Assembly (NCBI GenBank): GCA_019279435.1
Contig: JAAALK010000081.1
Location: forward strand, 59,201,318 to 59,265,317
Length of the DNA stretch: 64,000 nucleotides
From: Zizania palustris
Taxonomy: Eukaryota; Streptophyta; Magnoliopsida; Poales; Poaceae
Direction of reading: 5' to 3'
Shown: piece by piece, positions 34,831-45,637 of the stretch
Layout: every line of letters starts with the position of its first letter
How positions within the stretch are numbered: position 1 is the stretch's first letter
Notes under the pieces: generated by a model
What the model saw: only the letters and a program-made list of their open reading frames with translations
The model's database searches: none
What the model was told of the DNA's origin: nothing
Position numbers and translations under genes: made by a program

Positions 34831-37800
34831 ATGCCGAAGAAGGCAGTGGCGAAGCCCCTGGTTTTGGGCTCGAGCTCGGGCTCCGCCCAAGCGCAGGCGG
34901 CGGCAGCAGCGGCCGCGGCAGCGAAGCCTGCAGCTAGGCGACTGGGGCCGAGGGACCTTCGGACGCCCTCCGACAGGTTCGAGCAGACCCTAGAGATGAG
35001 GGCTTCGATTTCCACGGAGGAGTCCGTCCGGAGGGCCTGCGAGGGGAAGATTGCAGCGAAAATCCAACTAGGGGTTCCGGAGAAATCAGAGGCCATACCG
35101 AAGCCTCGTGCCGACGAAGTAGTGGTGTTTGAAGCCTTCTTCGAGGCCGGCCTCGGACTGCCCGCAGTGGGGATGCTGAGCGAAGTCCTCAAGGCCTACA
35201 ACCTCGAGCTTCCTCAGCTCTCGCCCAATGTAGTGGCGAGGTTAGCTGTCTTCGAGTGGGCCATGCGGGCCGAAGGTTGCGAGGGCCGCGTGGATGTCTT
35301 CGTCGCCCTTCACGACGCCAACTGCCAGCCGAAGCCCAGGGAGGGGACGGACCGCGTCAAGAGGGCGCTGGCCTTCGGCAGCGCCAACTTTCAGCTCCAG
35401 AAGGAGTTCCAGGACGCCTTCCCTGCGAGGGCTGTAAACAACAAGTGGTATTCGAGATGGGATCAAGAGTGGTTCTACGCTTCCGTCGGCGCGAACTCTC
35501 CCCTTCGGAGTACCAACGCCCTCATCCTGTACCGGCGCGAAGGGGTGGTGACGACCAGCGAAGGCCTTCTTCACTCGAGGATCTCGCTGCTCCGACGGGT
35601 GGCGGCGAAGATGAGCATGAGGGACCTCGCGGAGGAGTTTATCACCCTTCGGCTCAGCCCCCTCGCGCGCTCTTGGCCGGAGGGTCTCTTCCGGGCTTCG
35701 GGCCGAGGTGAACTCAGCGAGCTGGCCTTCGACCGCTTCTGTAAGGCTTCGCGCTCTACTTTGCTTTTAATACTTCAAATACTTTGCTCTTAACTCAACC
35801 TTTTCGTGCAGCCGATCTTGACATGAGGACCCCGGAGGAGGCCATCGCGGCGGCGGACCGAGTCGTCGGGACTCCGACCCCCGAGGAGCAGAACCAGCGC
35901 CTTGCCCTGGTGGGGTCCTGGGAGCGCTGGAACAGAGTGTGGGCCGCGCTTGACCTCGGAGGGCTCCCCGCTCTGCCGGACTTCGCCCACCTGGCTACCT
36001 CGTCGGCCGGAGCCAAGAGGAAGAGGGGGGACGAGGACGAAGCGGACGCCTCGGGGGAGGCTGCGGCGAAGCTCGCAGCTACTCCGACTCCCAAGAAGGC
36101 CGCGAAGCCCTTGGCGGCGAGGACTTCGGAGGGGGAGGCCGACGCGCGCGCCCCTGCTGCCAAGGAGGCCATGGATGCCCCGGCGGAGCCAACTTCAGGC
36201 GCGGAGGTGGATGCGCCAGCTTCGCAGCGAGGGAGCTGGAGGACACACTTAGCCCCTGCTTCCTTCCAAGAGATCTCTGATGACGGTAAACCCTTTTTCT
36301 TTTGCATGCTTCTCTTCAATATGCAGGTTTCGACTTGGCTCCCTGCAGAGGACGAAGACGATGCGAGGCCCGCTAAGACGAAGCCGACAATCGAGGGGGG
36401 ATCGAAGTCTGCCGAGGCGAAGCCCACGGAAGCTTCGAGTAGCAGCGGCAGCAGCAGCGGCAGCGGCAGCGACTCGGAGTCCGAGAGTACTTCGTCCGAC
36501 GACGGAGGCAGCGGCGATCGCGAGGTCCCTCGAGGCGAAGAAGAGGTGGACGTGGTGGGCCTGAGCCCTGCCTCGCCGGAGCCCGCGGAGACCACCGTGG
36601 CGGTGATTCACCCCTTCAAGCCGAGGGGGGGCGTGACGGCGGCGGCGATCCTCGGCTTCCGCGAGGCCTGCGCTTCTGCGGAGGAGGGGGACTTGGTGGC
36701 CCAGCTTAGCCACCGAGATCCCACGGAGCTCTTCGTTAGCTCGAACGAAGTCCTCATGCGGGTGAGCGGAGCCCCTTGCAGCTTCGAACTATACTTTGTC
36801 TCTTGGTTAATACTTAAGGTTTCTTGAATTCCTGCAGGCCTTCGCACTGAACGCGGCAGCTTCGACTGCTGCTGACCGGCGGATGGAGCGCCTCGCAGAA
36901 GAGAAGGAGGCCCTTCGCCGCGAGGTCTTGGAGGAGGCCGAGAAGCGGAGGCGGGCCGAGGCTTCGGCTGCTGAGGCGAAGGAAGCCTTGGCCTTGGAGA
37001 CGACTCGGCTCCGCGCGGAGCTCCAAGCTTCGAAGGACGCCGAGGCCCGTCAGGCGAAGGAGAACGAGGAGCTCCGCCAGCGAGCTCGGGATCTTGAAAG
37101 CTTTGTCGTGGCTAATCTTAGCGAGGCCACCCAGAGCCTTACTGAGGTCCTTGAAAAGATAGGGACCGAGTGCCGGACTCCGGAATTTGGCGATCAGGAC
37201 CCGATTGGGGACCGCGCCGATTTCTTGAAGACTGCGGCTTCGGTAGCGGACGAAGCGCTGACGGGCTTCGCTCTTATGGCCGGTCGCGTCGCGGGCCAAG
37301 GGGTGCTGCATATGCTTCATGCCGCGGGGTGCGACCACCTTCGGGCTGCGACCTCCGTGACCCCAGTGGCCTTCGGGGGTCCGCACTTGGTGACGCCTCC
37401 GGGCGAAGTCCGCGGGGCCTGGCGGCGGCTGCAGGAGCCTTGGAAGGAGCAAGGTTGCGAGGCAGTCCTTGACCTCATGAAGGCCCTTTGACAACGCCGG
37501 TTCAAGGGGCCCGTTGACTCGGACAAGCCTTCGACCTCGACGACTCCGCCTCCGAAGGTGTAGATCTCCTTAGGCTTCCTTGTAATACCTAGCTGTAGGC
37601 TTTGTAAAAACTTATCAGTTTATTAATATGAATGTGGGGGTTTTTTATACCTGCCCAGGCTCAGCCTTCGAGCATAGACCTCGAAGTCCTCGAGGACTCT
37701 GAAGGGCTTCGACAACTGTGGGCGATTCTTGAAGTAGCTAGGTCCGAAGGCCCCCCTCGGTTTAAGCTTCCGAGGGGGCCTAGGGGCGAAGCCATCTCCG

Positions 37801-38123
37801 AAATAGCTCAGGATTTGCTAGCCGCTGTGAAGGCGGAGCCCCTTCAGAGCCCTTTACCTTTGCCTTCGCGAGTGGCCTTAGCGAGCGACGAAGCCCTAGA
37901 CTTTTCTGCCTTCGACACGGCTCCGCCTGCTTCGCGAACTTGGAGCAACCTGCAAAGCGGAAGCCGAAACTTGTGGGCTTCGGAGCCTGGACGGGCCGGT
38001 CGAGGGAGAGCGGGCTCCGACGAGGCAACATCCAGCCGAGGGGGCCCCCGCCGAAGGAGAGGCAAGCGAGGGTTGGGGCCTCGCACTCGGTTCTTTTTAG
38101 GCTTAGACACAGATTACTCGTAG
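34831..38123 (+). pseudogene. Antisense gene (aORF) of TatN, five exons, one in-frame stop
   Basis: Start ATG 34831 (MPKKAVAKP). Introns: 35741-35811 (phase 1), 36286-36348 (phase 1), 36762-36837 (phase 0) and 37558-37658 (phase 0), all GT-AG. Exon 1 has an Ala-rich stretch and a conserved globular block (VVVFEAFFEAGLGLPAVG ... LPQLSPNVVARLAVFEWAMR), shared with Tat-2 and assigned by me to the 'putative gypsy type transposon' family. Exon 2 has LVGSWERWNRVW. Exon 3 is an acidic, Ser-rich low-complexity segment. Exon 4 is a coiled coil. Exon 5 ends RTRFFLGLDTDYS. A TGA at 37489-37491 near the end of exon 4 is the only break; CGA would be one transition away. GC content is much higher than in the Tat-1 and Tat-2 copies. 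Confidence 0.8.
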
Positions 38124-38890
38124 TTTGGTATTCGAAGCATGTTTGTAACATACTTCTCAATTGTCTCTTAATGAACGGAGTTTATTATATTTGCATACTT
38201 CGTTTGTATGCTTCGCATTGTCTGGCTTCGAACGCTTTGTTTGTCACGCTCGTACTGCGCATTACACTCGCACACCTCGCATACATTATTCCCCCCTTTT
38301 GCTCGTGGCAGCTAGGGACTTAACCGTTGCTGGTGCGGGCAAAAAATAAACATGCGAAGGGTGCGCCTTTTCGGCGGCTTCGGATATCGAAGGCCTCTTA
38401 CAGGCTCCGAACGCATCGATTTGGTGCGAAGCAAGGCTTCCGCATACCCAATTTGAGCGAAGCATGCTTCGGCATGCCGGGGTTTGGATGCTGTGCGTGA
38501 GCGGGGCTCTGAAACGCACTTAGATTATGGCGAAGTATGACTTCGAGACGCTTAGGCGTATAGTATGTGAGCACGCGAAGCCAGGCTTCGGAGCGTGTTT
38601 AGATAATGAAGCAAGGCTTCAGAGCTTGGTCCTGTAATGAGAAGGATATTTGGTGTGGATTCACCGAACCTGTGATAATGTGAGCCACCTTCGACTCCGA
38701 GCCACCTTCGACTCTGGGTCACCTTCGACCCTGGGATGCTTCGGGTGCGGAACCCGAAATCCCTGGGATGCTTCGGGCGCGGAGCCCGGAATCCCTGGAC
38801 GCGTCGGGCCAGTGGCCCGGAGTCCTTTTAGCCCACTGCTACGGGCCCGGGGGCACTGTGTAGCCTTCGGAGGGGTACTCCGGGTTTTAT
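38124..38890. other. TatN interior, non-coding, with scattered GAAGC/GCTTC hairpins
   Basis: No supported gene. The stretch holds repeated short inverted motifs such as GCGAAGCaagGCTTCcGC (around 38400-38610) and three near-copies of GCCACCTTCGACTC (about 38681-38735). A second local repeat (GGGATGCTTCGGG...) lies at about 38733-38800. By position it belongs to the long leader of the minus-strand element. Confidence 0.6.
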
Positions 38891-39210
38891 AAAGCGAAGC
38901 AGGGCTTCGGTTTTAAATAAGGCGAAGCGTGGCTTCGGGTTTAAATAAGGCGAAGCATGGCTTCGGGTTTAAATAAGGCGAAGCATGGCTTCGGTTTTTC
39001 AATAAGACGAAGCATTGCTTCGGTTTTTGATAAGGTGAAGCATGACTTCGGATTCTGAATAAGGCGAAGCATTGCTTTGGTTTTTCAATAAGATGGAGCA
39101 AAAGTTTGTATTCAAGGGCGAAGCAGGGCTTCGGTACTAAGGTGAAGCAGGGCTTCGGCTTTAAGGCGAAGCAGGACTTCGGCCTTAAGGCGAAGCAGGG
39201 CTTCGAGCTT
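38891..39210 (-). repeat. Tandem 28-30 bp hairpin repeats in the TatN leader, about 10 units
   Basis: Units resemble AATAAGGCGAAGCATGGCTTCGG; each contains CGAAGC-(3 nt)-GCTTCG, a 6-bp perfect stem. The array lies about 300 bp inside the PBS, in the transcript leader of TatN. An open frame through it on the minus strand starts inside the PBS and looks composition-driven. Confidence 0.8.
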
Positions 39211-39490
39211 ATATTAATGTAATTGCAGATTTGAGCATCGAGGTAAGGCTTCGAGCCGTACATACCTTGTAGCCCTTGGGGCTTTGGCGGCCTTCGAAAT
39301 GTGAAGCGGAGCCCCTTGCCGGGGAGTGGGCTCCGGTATGTGAAGGATGGAGGAAGGCGAAGGTGGCCTTCGATCTGCACCCGAAGCTCCTTGCCGGAGG
39401 GTGCGCGAAGCGAGAAAGCCTCGACGCTCCCCCCTCGGGCGCACTTCGGGTTGCAGGCAGTGGTAGAGAACTTAGCTTCTTGGACTAAGG

Positions 39491-39508
39491 TCCCCACGGA
39501 CGGCGCCA
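39491..39508 (-). other. Primer-binding site of TatN
   Basis: The minus strand reads TGGCGCCGTCCGTGGGGA, 2 nt inside the 5' LTR. Identity with Tat-1 and Tat-2 sets the family relationship and the minus orientation. Confidence 0.88.
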
Positions 39509-39510
39509 AC

Positions 39511-40966
39511 TGTTGGAACAATTGCGTTAGTTCCAGCAGGTTTTCCTGTGATGGTGTATGATGTGAGGAATGAACCTCGATGGGTTCTCTCAGAGGGAGA
39601 AGGGGTTTATACTGGTTCGGGCCTCCCCTAGGGGATAATAGCCCTACGTCCAGTTTGTGGTGGATTTGGCATGGAATGCCTTAGAGTGGAGAAGAGAACT
39701 ACAGGGTCTCAGGGCCCCTTCGGGTGTGTCCCGCTACAAGGGCTTGGCCCTGCTTTTATAGGCACGCAGGCCAGAGGAAAAGACTGGGATGCCCCTCTAT
39801 GAGCCCTTGGCTCATAGGGGCAGAGAGGGGAAAAAAGGAGCTAGCTACGGTACAAAAGGTGCCGGGCAACTTTACAGCTTTACTAACTTGTCAGACTGCG
39901 CCAGGCTTTGACCAGCTAAAAGTTATGCCGAAGGCAGAGGCTGGGGGAAAGGCTCCGGAGTGCACCCCAGAGGGGAGCTTCGAAGCATGCTCCGGAGGGT
40001 GGCCTCCGGGCTCGGCTCCCGGAGGGTGGCCTCTGGTCTTGACTCCCGGAGGGTGGCCTCCGGACTCGGCTCCGGAGGGTGGCCTCCGGACTTGACTCTC
40101 GGAGGGTGGCCTCCGGACTTGACTCCCGGAGGATGGCCTCCGGACTCGGCTCCGGAGGGTGGCCTCCGGACTTCTGCGCCCGGAGGGTGGCCTCCGGGCT
40201 TGGCTCCGGAGGGTGGCCTCCGGGCTTGGCTCCGGAGGGTGGCCTCCGGACTTCTGCGCCCGGAGGGTGGCCTCCGGGCTTGGCTCCGGAGGGTGGCCTC
40301 TGGTCTTGACTCCCGGAGGGTGGCCTCCGGGCTTGGCTCTCGGAGGGTGGCCTCCGGACTTGGCTCCGGAGGGTGGCCTCCGGACTTGACTCTCGGAGGG
40401 TGGCCTCCGGACTTGACTCCCGGAGGATGGCCTCCGGACTCGGCTCCGGAGGGTGGCCTCCGGACTTCTGCGCCCGGAGGGTGGCCTCCGGGCTTGGCTC
40501 CGGAGGGTGGCCTCCGGACTTCTGCGCCCGGAGGGTGGCCTCCGCGCTTGGCTCCGGAGGGTGGCCTCTGGTCTTGACTCCCGGAGGGTGGCCTCCGGGC
40601 TTGGCTCTCGGAGGGTGGCCTCCGGACTTGGCTCCGGAGGGTGGCCTCCGGGCTTGGCTCCGGAGGGTGGCCTCCGGACTTCTGCGCCCGGAGGGTGGCC
40701 TCCGGGCTTGGCTCCGGAGGGTGGCCTCCGGACTTCTGCGCCCGGAGGGTGGCCTCCGGCGCCTCGCGCCAGGGCCCGGACTGGGGGCTCCGAGCCGGAC
40801 CCCCTGGTCTGAGGGCTCCGAAGCTACGGACCCCGAAAGGCACCTTGGCACCTGGAAACAATACTTATAGAGAAAACAGGCTCCAACAGTACCTGGCTCT
40901 GGGCCGGAGGATGTCGGAGGCTGACGTCATTTGGCCCCTGTTTAAGGGAAGTATATTTCCCCAACA
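39511..40966 (-). repeat. 5' LTR of TatN (1456 bp)
   Basis: Partner of 32898-34379. The stem-loop array spans about 39985-40760 with 29 cores. Outside the array I noticed only one clear substitution (G/C in the GGSACCTGG context near 40849). Confidence 0.93.
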
Positions 40967-43900
40967 GATGCAGCTGGCATTAAGTTCCCGCATGCAGACC
41001 CACTTGTTATCACTGCTGCTATTGCGGGCACTGAAGTTCGAAGGGTGTTGATTGACGGAGGTAGTTCGGCAGATATCATTTTTGTTCAAGCCTTCGATCA
41101 ATTGTGCATTTCCAGAAAGCATCTCCTTCCAGCGGCTCGTCCTTTGCAAGGCTTCGTAGGACCTCCGCTTGATGCACTTGGCCAAATAGGCCTGGAAGTT
41201 ACCTTCGGGGAAGGTTTGTTGCCCCGAACTGAGGAAGTAATCTTCGATGTTATAGATGCCCCATATGCTTACAACGTCATCTTCGGAAGAGGCATGCTAA
41301 ACTAGTTCGGAGCTGTGGCGCATCACAATTATTTGTTCATGAAGATGCCCACACAAGCAGGAGTCCTTAATGTCTTCAGAGATCAAGCTATTGCTCGGCG
41401 AGCGGAATATGGTCATGGTCCCCCTCTTGATCCAAGACAAGTAAACAATGTACAAGACAATGAAGAAATTTTTTCAGCCCCTTCCGAAGCTTCAAAGAAA
41501 TCCTTTCCGAGACCAAGTCCTGAAGGAGAGATTGCAGCGAAGGTCATTGTTAAAGATGGTAAAGAGTATACATTTCAATTTGGTAAAGATTTACCTCTAG
41601 AAGTTGCAACCTCCTTGGAAAAGGTGGTGGAAGAGAATTTGGATGTCTTCGCTTGGTCTGATGAAGATATCACCGGAGTCGATCGGGATATCATTGAACA
41701 TAATTTACTTGTAAACCCAAAGGCCCGTCCTGTTCGGCAAGGACTCCGGAAAATGTCTGCAGAAAGAGCTGCTCTAGCAAAAGACGAAGTTGAGAAATTG
41801 TTGAAGGCTGGAATTATCAGAGAAGTGGCTCACACAGAATGGTTAGCCAACCCAGTCTTCGTCAGAAAGAAGTCTTCCGGAAAATGGCGCATGTGCATCG
41901 ACTTCACATCCTTGAATAAAGCATGCCCTCGTGACCCTTACCCCATGCCCCGAATTGATCAATTGGTCGACTACACCGCAGGTTCGGAGTTATTAAGCTT
42001 CCTCGACGCGTATTCTGGTTATCATCAAATATGGTTGAAGCGCGAAGATGAGATCAAGACAAGCTTTGTAACTCCTTTGGGAGTCTTTTGTTATGTGAGA
42101 ATGCCCTTCGGCTTAAGAAATGTCGGGGCTACTTTTTCGAGGTTAGTTGCTAAGGCTCTAGGTCATCAATTAGGTCGCAATGTGGAGGCCTATATGGATG
42201 ATATTGTAATAAAGAGTGCTTTAAAGAAACAACATAGCCTAGACTTAGCAGAAACATTCAATAGCCTTCGGGCATGTGGGATCCGTCTTAACCCCGAAAA
42301 ATGTATCTTCGGAGCTAAGGCTGGAGAGTTGTTAGGGTATTTAGTTTCAAGCAGGGGGATTGAAGCTAGCCCTACTCAAATAACTGCGCTACAAAAGATG
42401 GCTCCTCCGGAAAATTTAAAGCAAGTGCATAAGCTGACTGGGCGTCTGGCAGCACTTAGCAGGTTTTTATCAAGGTCTGCGGAGAGAAGTTTGCCTATAT
42501 TTAAAGCATTAAAAGGGTCCGAAGATTTTGCATGGACACCGGAGTGTCAGAAAATCTTCAAAGATATTAAAGAGTATCTCAGTAATCTTGCTACACTCAC
42601 GGTGCCTACTGCGGACGAAACCCTACTCCTTTACCTTGCAGCTACAGGTTCTGCTGTCAGTGCAGTCCTTGTCAGAGAAGTTGGTCCAAAATCCTGTTTA
42701 TTTTGTATCCGAAGCATTATCAGGAGCGAAGACAAGATACTCCGAACTCGAGAAGTTCGTTTATGCTCTGATAATGGCTTCGAGGAAATTAAGACATTAT
42801 TTTTTGGCTCACAATATAGTTGTACCAACTTCATATCCTTTGGGAGATATGCTTCGAAGTAAGGATTCCACTGGAAGAATTGGGAAGTGGGCAGTTGAGC
42901 TAGCACCCTTCGGCATATCTTTTCTGGCAAGGACAGCAATCAAATCACAAGTCTTAGCAGATTTTGTAGCAGAATGTACTCCACCTGCAAATTTGGTTCC
43001 GGAGAAGTCAAGTGATGGAGTTTGGACTGTTTATTCCGATGGGCCTTTCCAAGCATCCGGAGCAGGCATTGGAGCAGTATTAATTTCACCTTCAGGGCAA
43101 AGAGCAATGTACTCCGCAAGACTCAACTTTAAGTCTACCAATAATATAGCGGAGTATGAAGGGATTTTATTGGGACTCCGGAAAGCACGTGCTCTAGGAT
43201 CTACAAGAATTATTATAAAGACAGATTCTCAAATAGTAGCAGGGCACGTAGATAAAAGTTTCTAGGTTCGGCATCCACAGCTTGCAAAGTACTTAGAAGA
43301 AATCCATAAAATCGAAGCACACTTCAAGGGTATTTCCATTCGGAGTATACCAAGAGCAGAAAATGTGCAAGCGGACATCTTAGCAAAAGCTGCAGCCGGA
43401 GCTCTGGATGTGCCAGAAGAAGCCTTCTATGAGGAGCTCAGTACACCTTCGGTGCCACAAATTCCCTCTGCAGAGATTCTTTGCATTCCTAGTGCAGATT
43501 GGAAAAATTCAATCATGGAACTTTTACAGGGAGGAACAAGTTTGCCCGAAGAGCCACAACTGTCAAGATTAAAGCTTAGAGCTAGAAATTATCAAATAAT
43601 CAACGGTATTTTATACAAGGCCGGAGTATGTTCCCCTCTACTCCGATGTATATCTCAAGCCGAAGGTCAAGAAATTCTTCGAGAAATTCATGAAGGCCTT
43701 TGTGGTAGCCATTTAGCCCCGCGAGCTTTGGCAGGAAAAACACTTCGCCAGGGGCTTTACTGGCCTACAATAACAGTTGATGCGCAGAGCTTAGTCCGCA
43801 CTTGTCAAGGATGCCAGTGGATGGGTCGACGAAGTCATCGCCCACCAACAGCTCTTCAAGTCATTGCTCCGGTATGGCCTATGGCCAGATGGGGTATGGA

Positions 43901-44915
43901 TTTAATAGGTCCCTTTCCAGTAGCCAAGGGAAATCTGAAGTTCGCAGTGGTAGCTATTGAGTATTTTTCTAAGTGGGTGGAAGCAGAGCCCTTGACAGCT
44001 ATCCCTTCAAACAATGTACATAAATTCTTCTAGAAGAATATCATTTGCCGGTTCGGAGTGCCTAGACAACTCACAGTTGATAATGGAACACAGTTCGATG
44101 CAGAACCTTTCAGAAAGTTTTGCGAAGATCTAGGCATTCAGTTATGTTTTGCTGCAGTGAGGCATCCTCAGTCTAATGGAGCCGTAGAATGGGCCAATGG
44201 AAATATTTTGTCAGGGTTAAATCGAAGGATAGTAGGATTAGCAAAGGGACTGTGGACCGAAGAGCTTCTGAAGATTTTGTGGTCCATTCGGACTACACAA
44301 ACAAGGTCCACAGGTTTTACTCCATTCAGACTACTATTCGGAGATGAAGCTATGACTCCAACGGAGCTCAAAGGAGGATCATTTCGCAGCACCGAACCGA
44401 AGATTGAAGAAGAAAGACAAGCTTCGCTAGATTTATCAGAAGAAACAAGACTTCGAGCTGTGGCAAACTTATCAAAGTATCATCAGCAGACGAAGGCTTG
44501 GTTTGACCCTAAGGTTAAACTCAATGAACTAAGACTGGGTCATCTTGTTCTACGAAGCATTATAGCGCCAGGGAAGTTAGGAAATAAATGGGAAGGTCCA
44601 TACCTAATTGTTCGTTCAGGATGCCCTGGCTCTTTTAAGTTAGCTAATTTAGAAGGTGAAGAGTTAGCACATACTTGGCATGTGGAGCACCTAAAGCGAT
44701 ACTTCGCTTAAGGGCTCCTTGTAATTCACTTGTAATCATCTTCTGAATTAATAAAGCATATGGTCCAGATAATGCCTTCCCCTCATAGACTTCCAGCTTC
44801 CGAGTGGACGCACTGGAACCGCGGGGTTGACCGAGAGGGAAGTGTCATGAAGCTGAATCGTATTTTCGGACTTCGAACCATTGGTTCGAAGCTTCCGACG
44901 TGGGGGCTGACATAA

Positions 44916-45250
44916 TCCGGAGTCCAAGCCACCGGCTTGTAGGCATCCGTAAAAGAGCCCAAAACCACATCATACGGAGTCCAAGCCATTGGCTGGTAGA
45001 CTTCCGTAAAAAGAGCTGAAGGTGGCCAAAACCTATGCAGTCCAAGCCATTGGCTGGTAGACTTCCGTAAAAAGAGCCGAAGGTGGCCCAAACCTGCGAA
45101 GTCCAAGCCATTGGCTGGTAGACTTCCGCAAAAGAGCCGAAGGTGGCCAAAATATACGGAGTCCAAGCCATTGGCTGGTAGACATCCGTAAAAAGAGTCC
45201 AAAGAGACCATTGCAAACTCCGAACCATTAGTTCGACAGAGATCGCAAAA
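44916..45250 (-). repeat. 60-bp tandem repeat of Tat-2 spacer, about 5 units
   Basis: The segment CCAAGCCATTGGCTGGTAGA recurs every 60-61 bp from about 44920 to 45190, between the convergent gag-pol and aORF. It corresponds to the Tat-1 array in place and period. The local sequence has diverged (CAAGCCATTGGCTGG here against AGCCGGAGCTTGG there, opposite orientation). Confidence 0.88.
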
Positions 45251-45637
45251 ATGAGCCGAAGGTGGCTAAAGCAAAACAGAGTTTGAGCCATGAGCTTCGA
45301 ATGTCTGTTAGCATAGTCCAAAGTGACAAATTATCTAAGATACTAAGGTATCTTGAAAGTTATCTCAAGTGATTTCTTTCAAAAAACAAGGGTACTAAGT
45401 TGCCATTCTTCAGACTACAAATAGTCGAAGACATTTTAAAAGATTTTTAAAAAAAATCTTTAAATTGTAAAGGGGCTCCGAACCGCCAAAAAAAAATTGT
45501 ACTCCGAAGTTCATTCTTTGCGCATAACCATCTTTGAATACAGTTCGAAGTTGCTTATACCCAAAGAGGGGCTAGTAAATATGGAGACAATTTTAAATCG
45601 GTATTCATTATTCAAACGAATGTGTTTATAGATTACA

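Larger units (their letters stand above)
32898..40966 (-). mobile_element. TatN: non-autonomous LTR element carrying only the antisense gene
   Basis: An 8,069-bp insertion with perfect duplication GATGC (32893-32897 and 40967-40971). LTRs at 32898-34379 and 39511-40966 are nearly identical outside a copy-number change. PBS at 39491-39508 and PPT at 34380-34390 show that the element runs on the minus strand. The 5.1-kb interior has no gag, protease, RT or integrase; it holds a plus-strand aORF (34831-38123), as expected for a Tat element, and repeat-rich leader DNA. PBS, PPT and LTR termini match Tat-1 and Tat-2, so their proteins are the natural suppliers in trans (inference). Confidence 0.9.
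31261..44711 (+). pseudogene. gag-pol: Tat-2 gag-pol, broken by four stops, a 17-bp deletion and TatN
   Basis: It aligns along its whole length with the intact Tat-1 polyprotein. The frame opens at 31261 (MPPKRSAPRNPVRR). Stops: 32422-32424 (Gln in Tat-1), 41303-41305 (Gln), 43263-43265 (Gln), 44031-44033 (Trp). TatN interrupts codons SAEDA|GIKF at 32898-40966; removing it with one duplication copy restores the frame. A 17-bp deletion after 42680, in the first RNase H-like segment, shifts the frame. RT keeps YMDD; the protease keeps DGGS. The integrase region retains its D, D and E, but the residue after the catalytic Glu is Trp instead of Arg. It cannot make a full polyprotein. Confidence 0.93.

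Noticed and set aside
38913..39521. 202-aa minus-strand ORF in the TatN leader
   Set aside because: It begins across the LTR/PBS boundary and consists mainly of translated 28-30 bp repeats (CFAL...KP). I treat it as leader.
33370..40760. Possible CRISPR array (regular repeats)
   Set aside because: Units are contiguous direct repeats without unique spacers, within LTRs of a plant retrotransposon.
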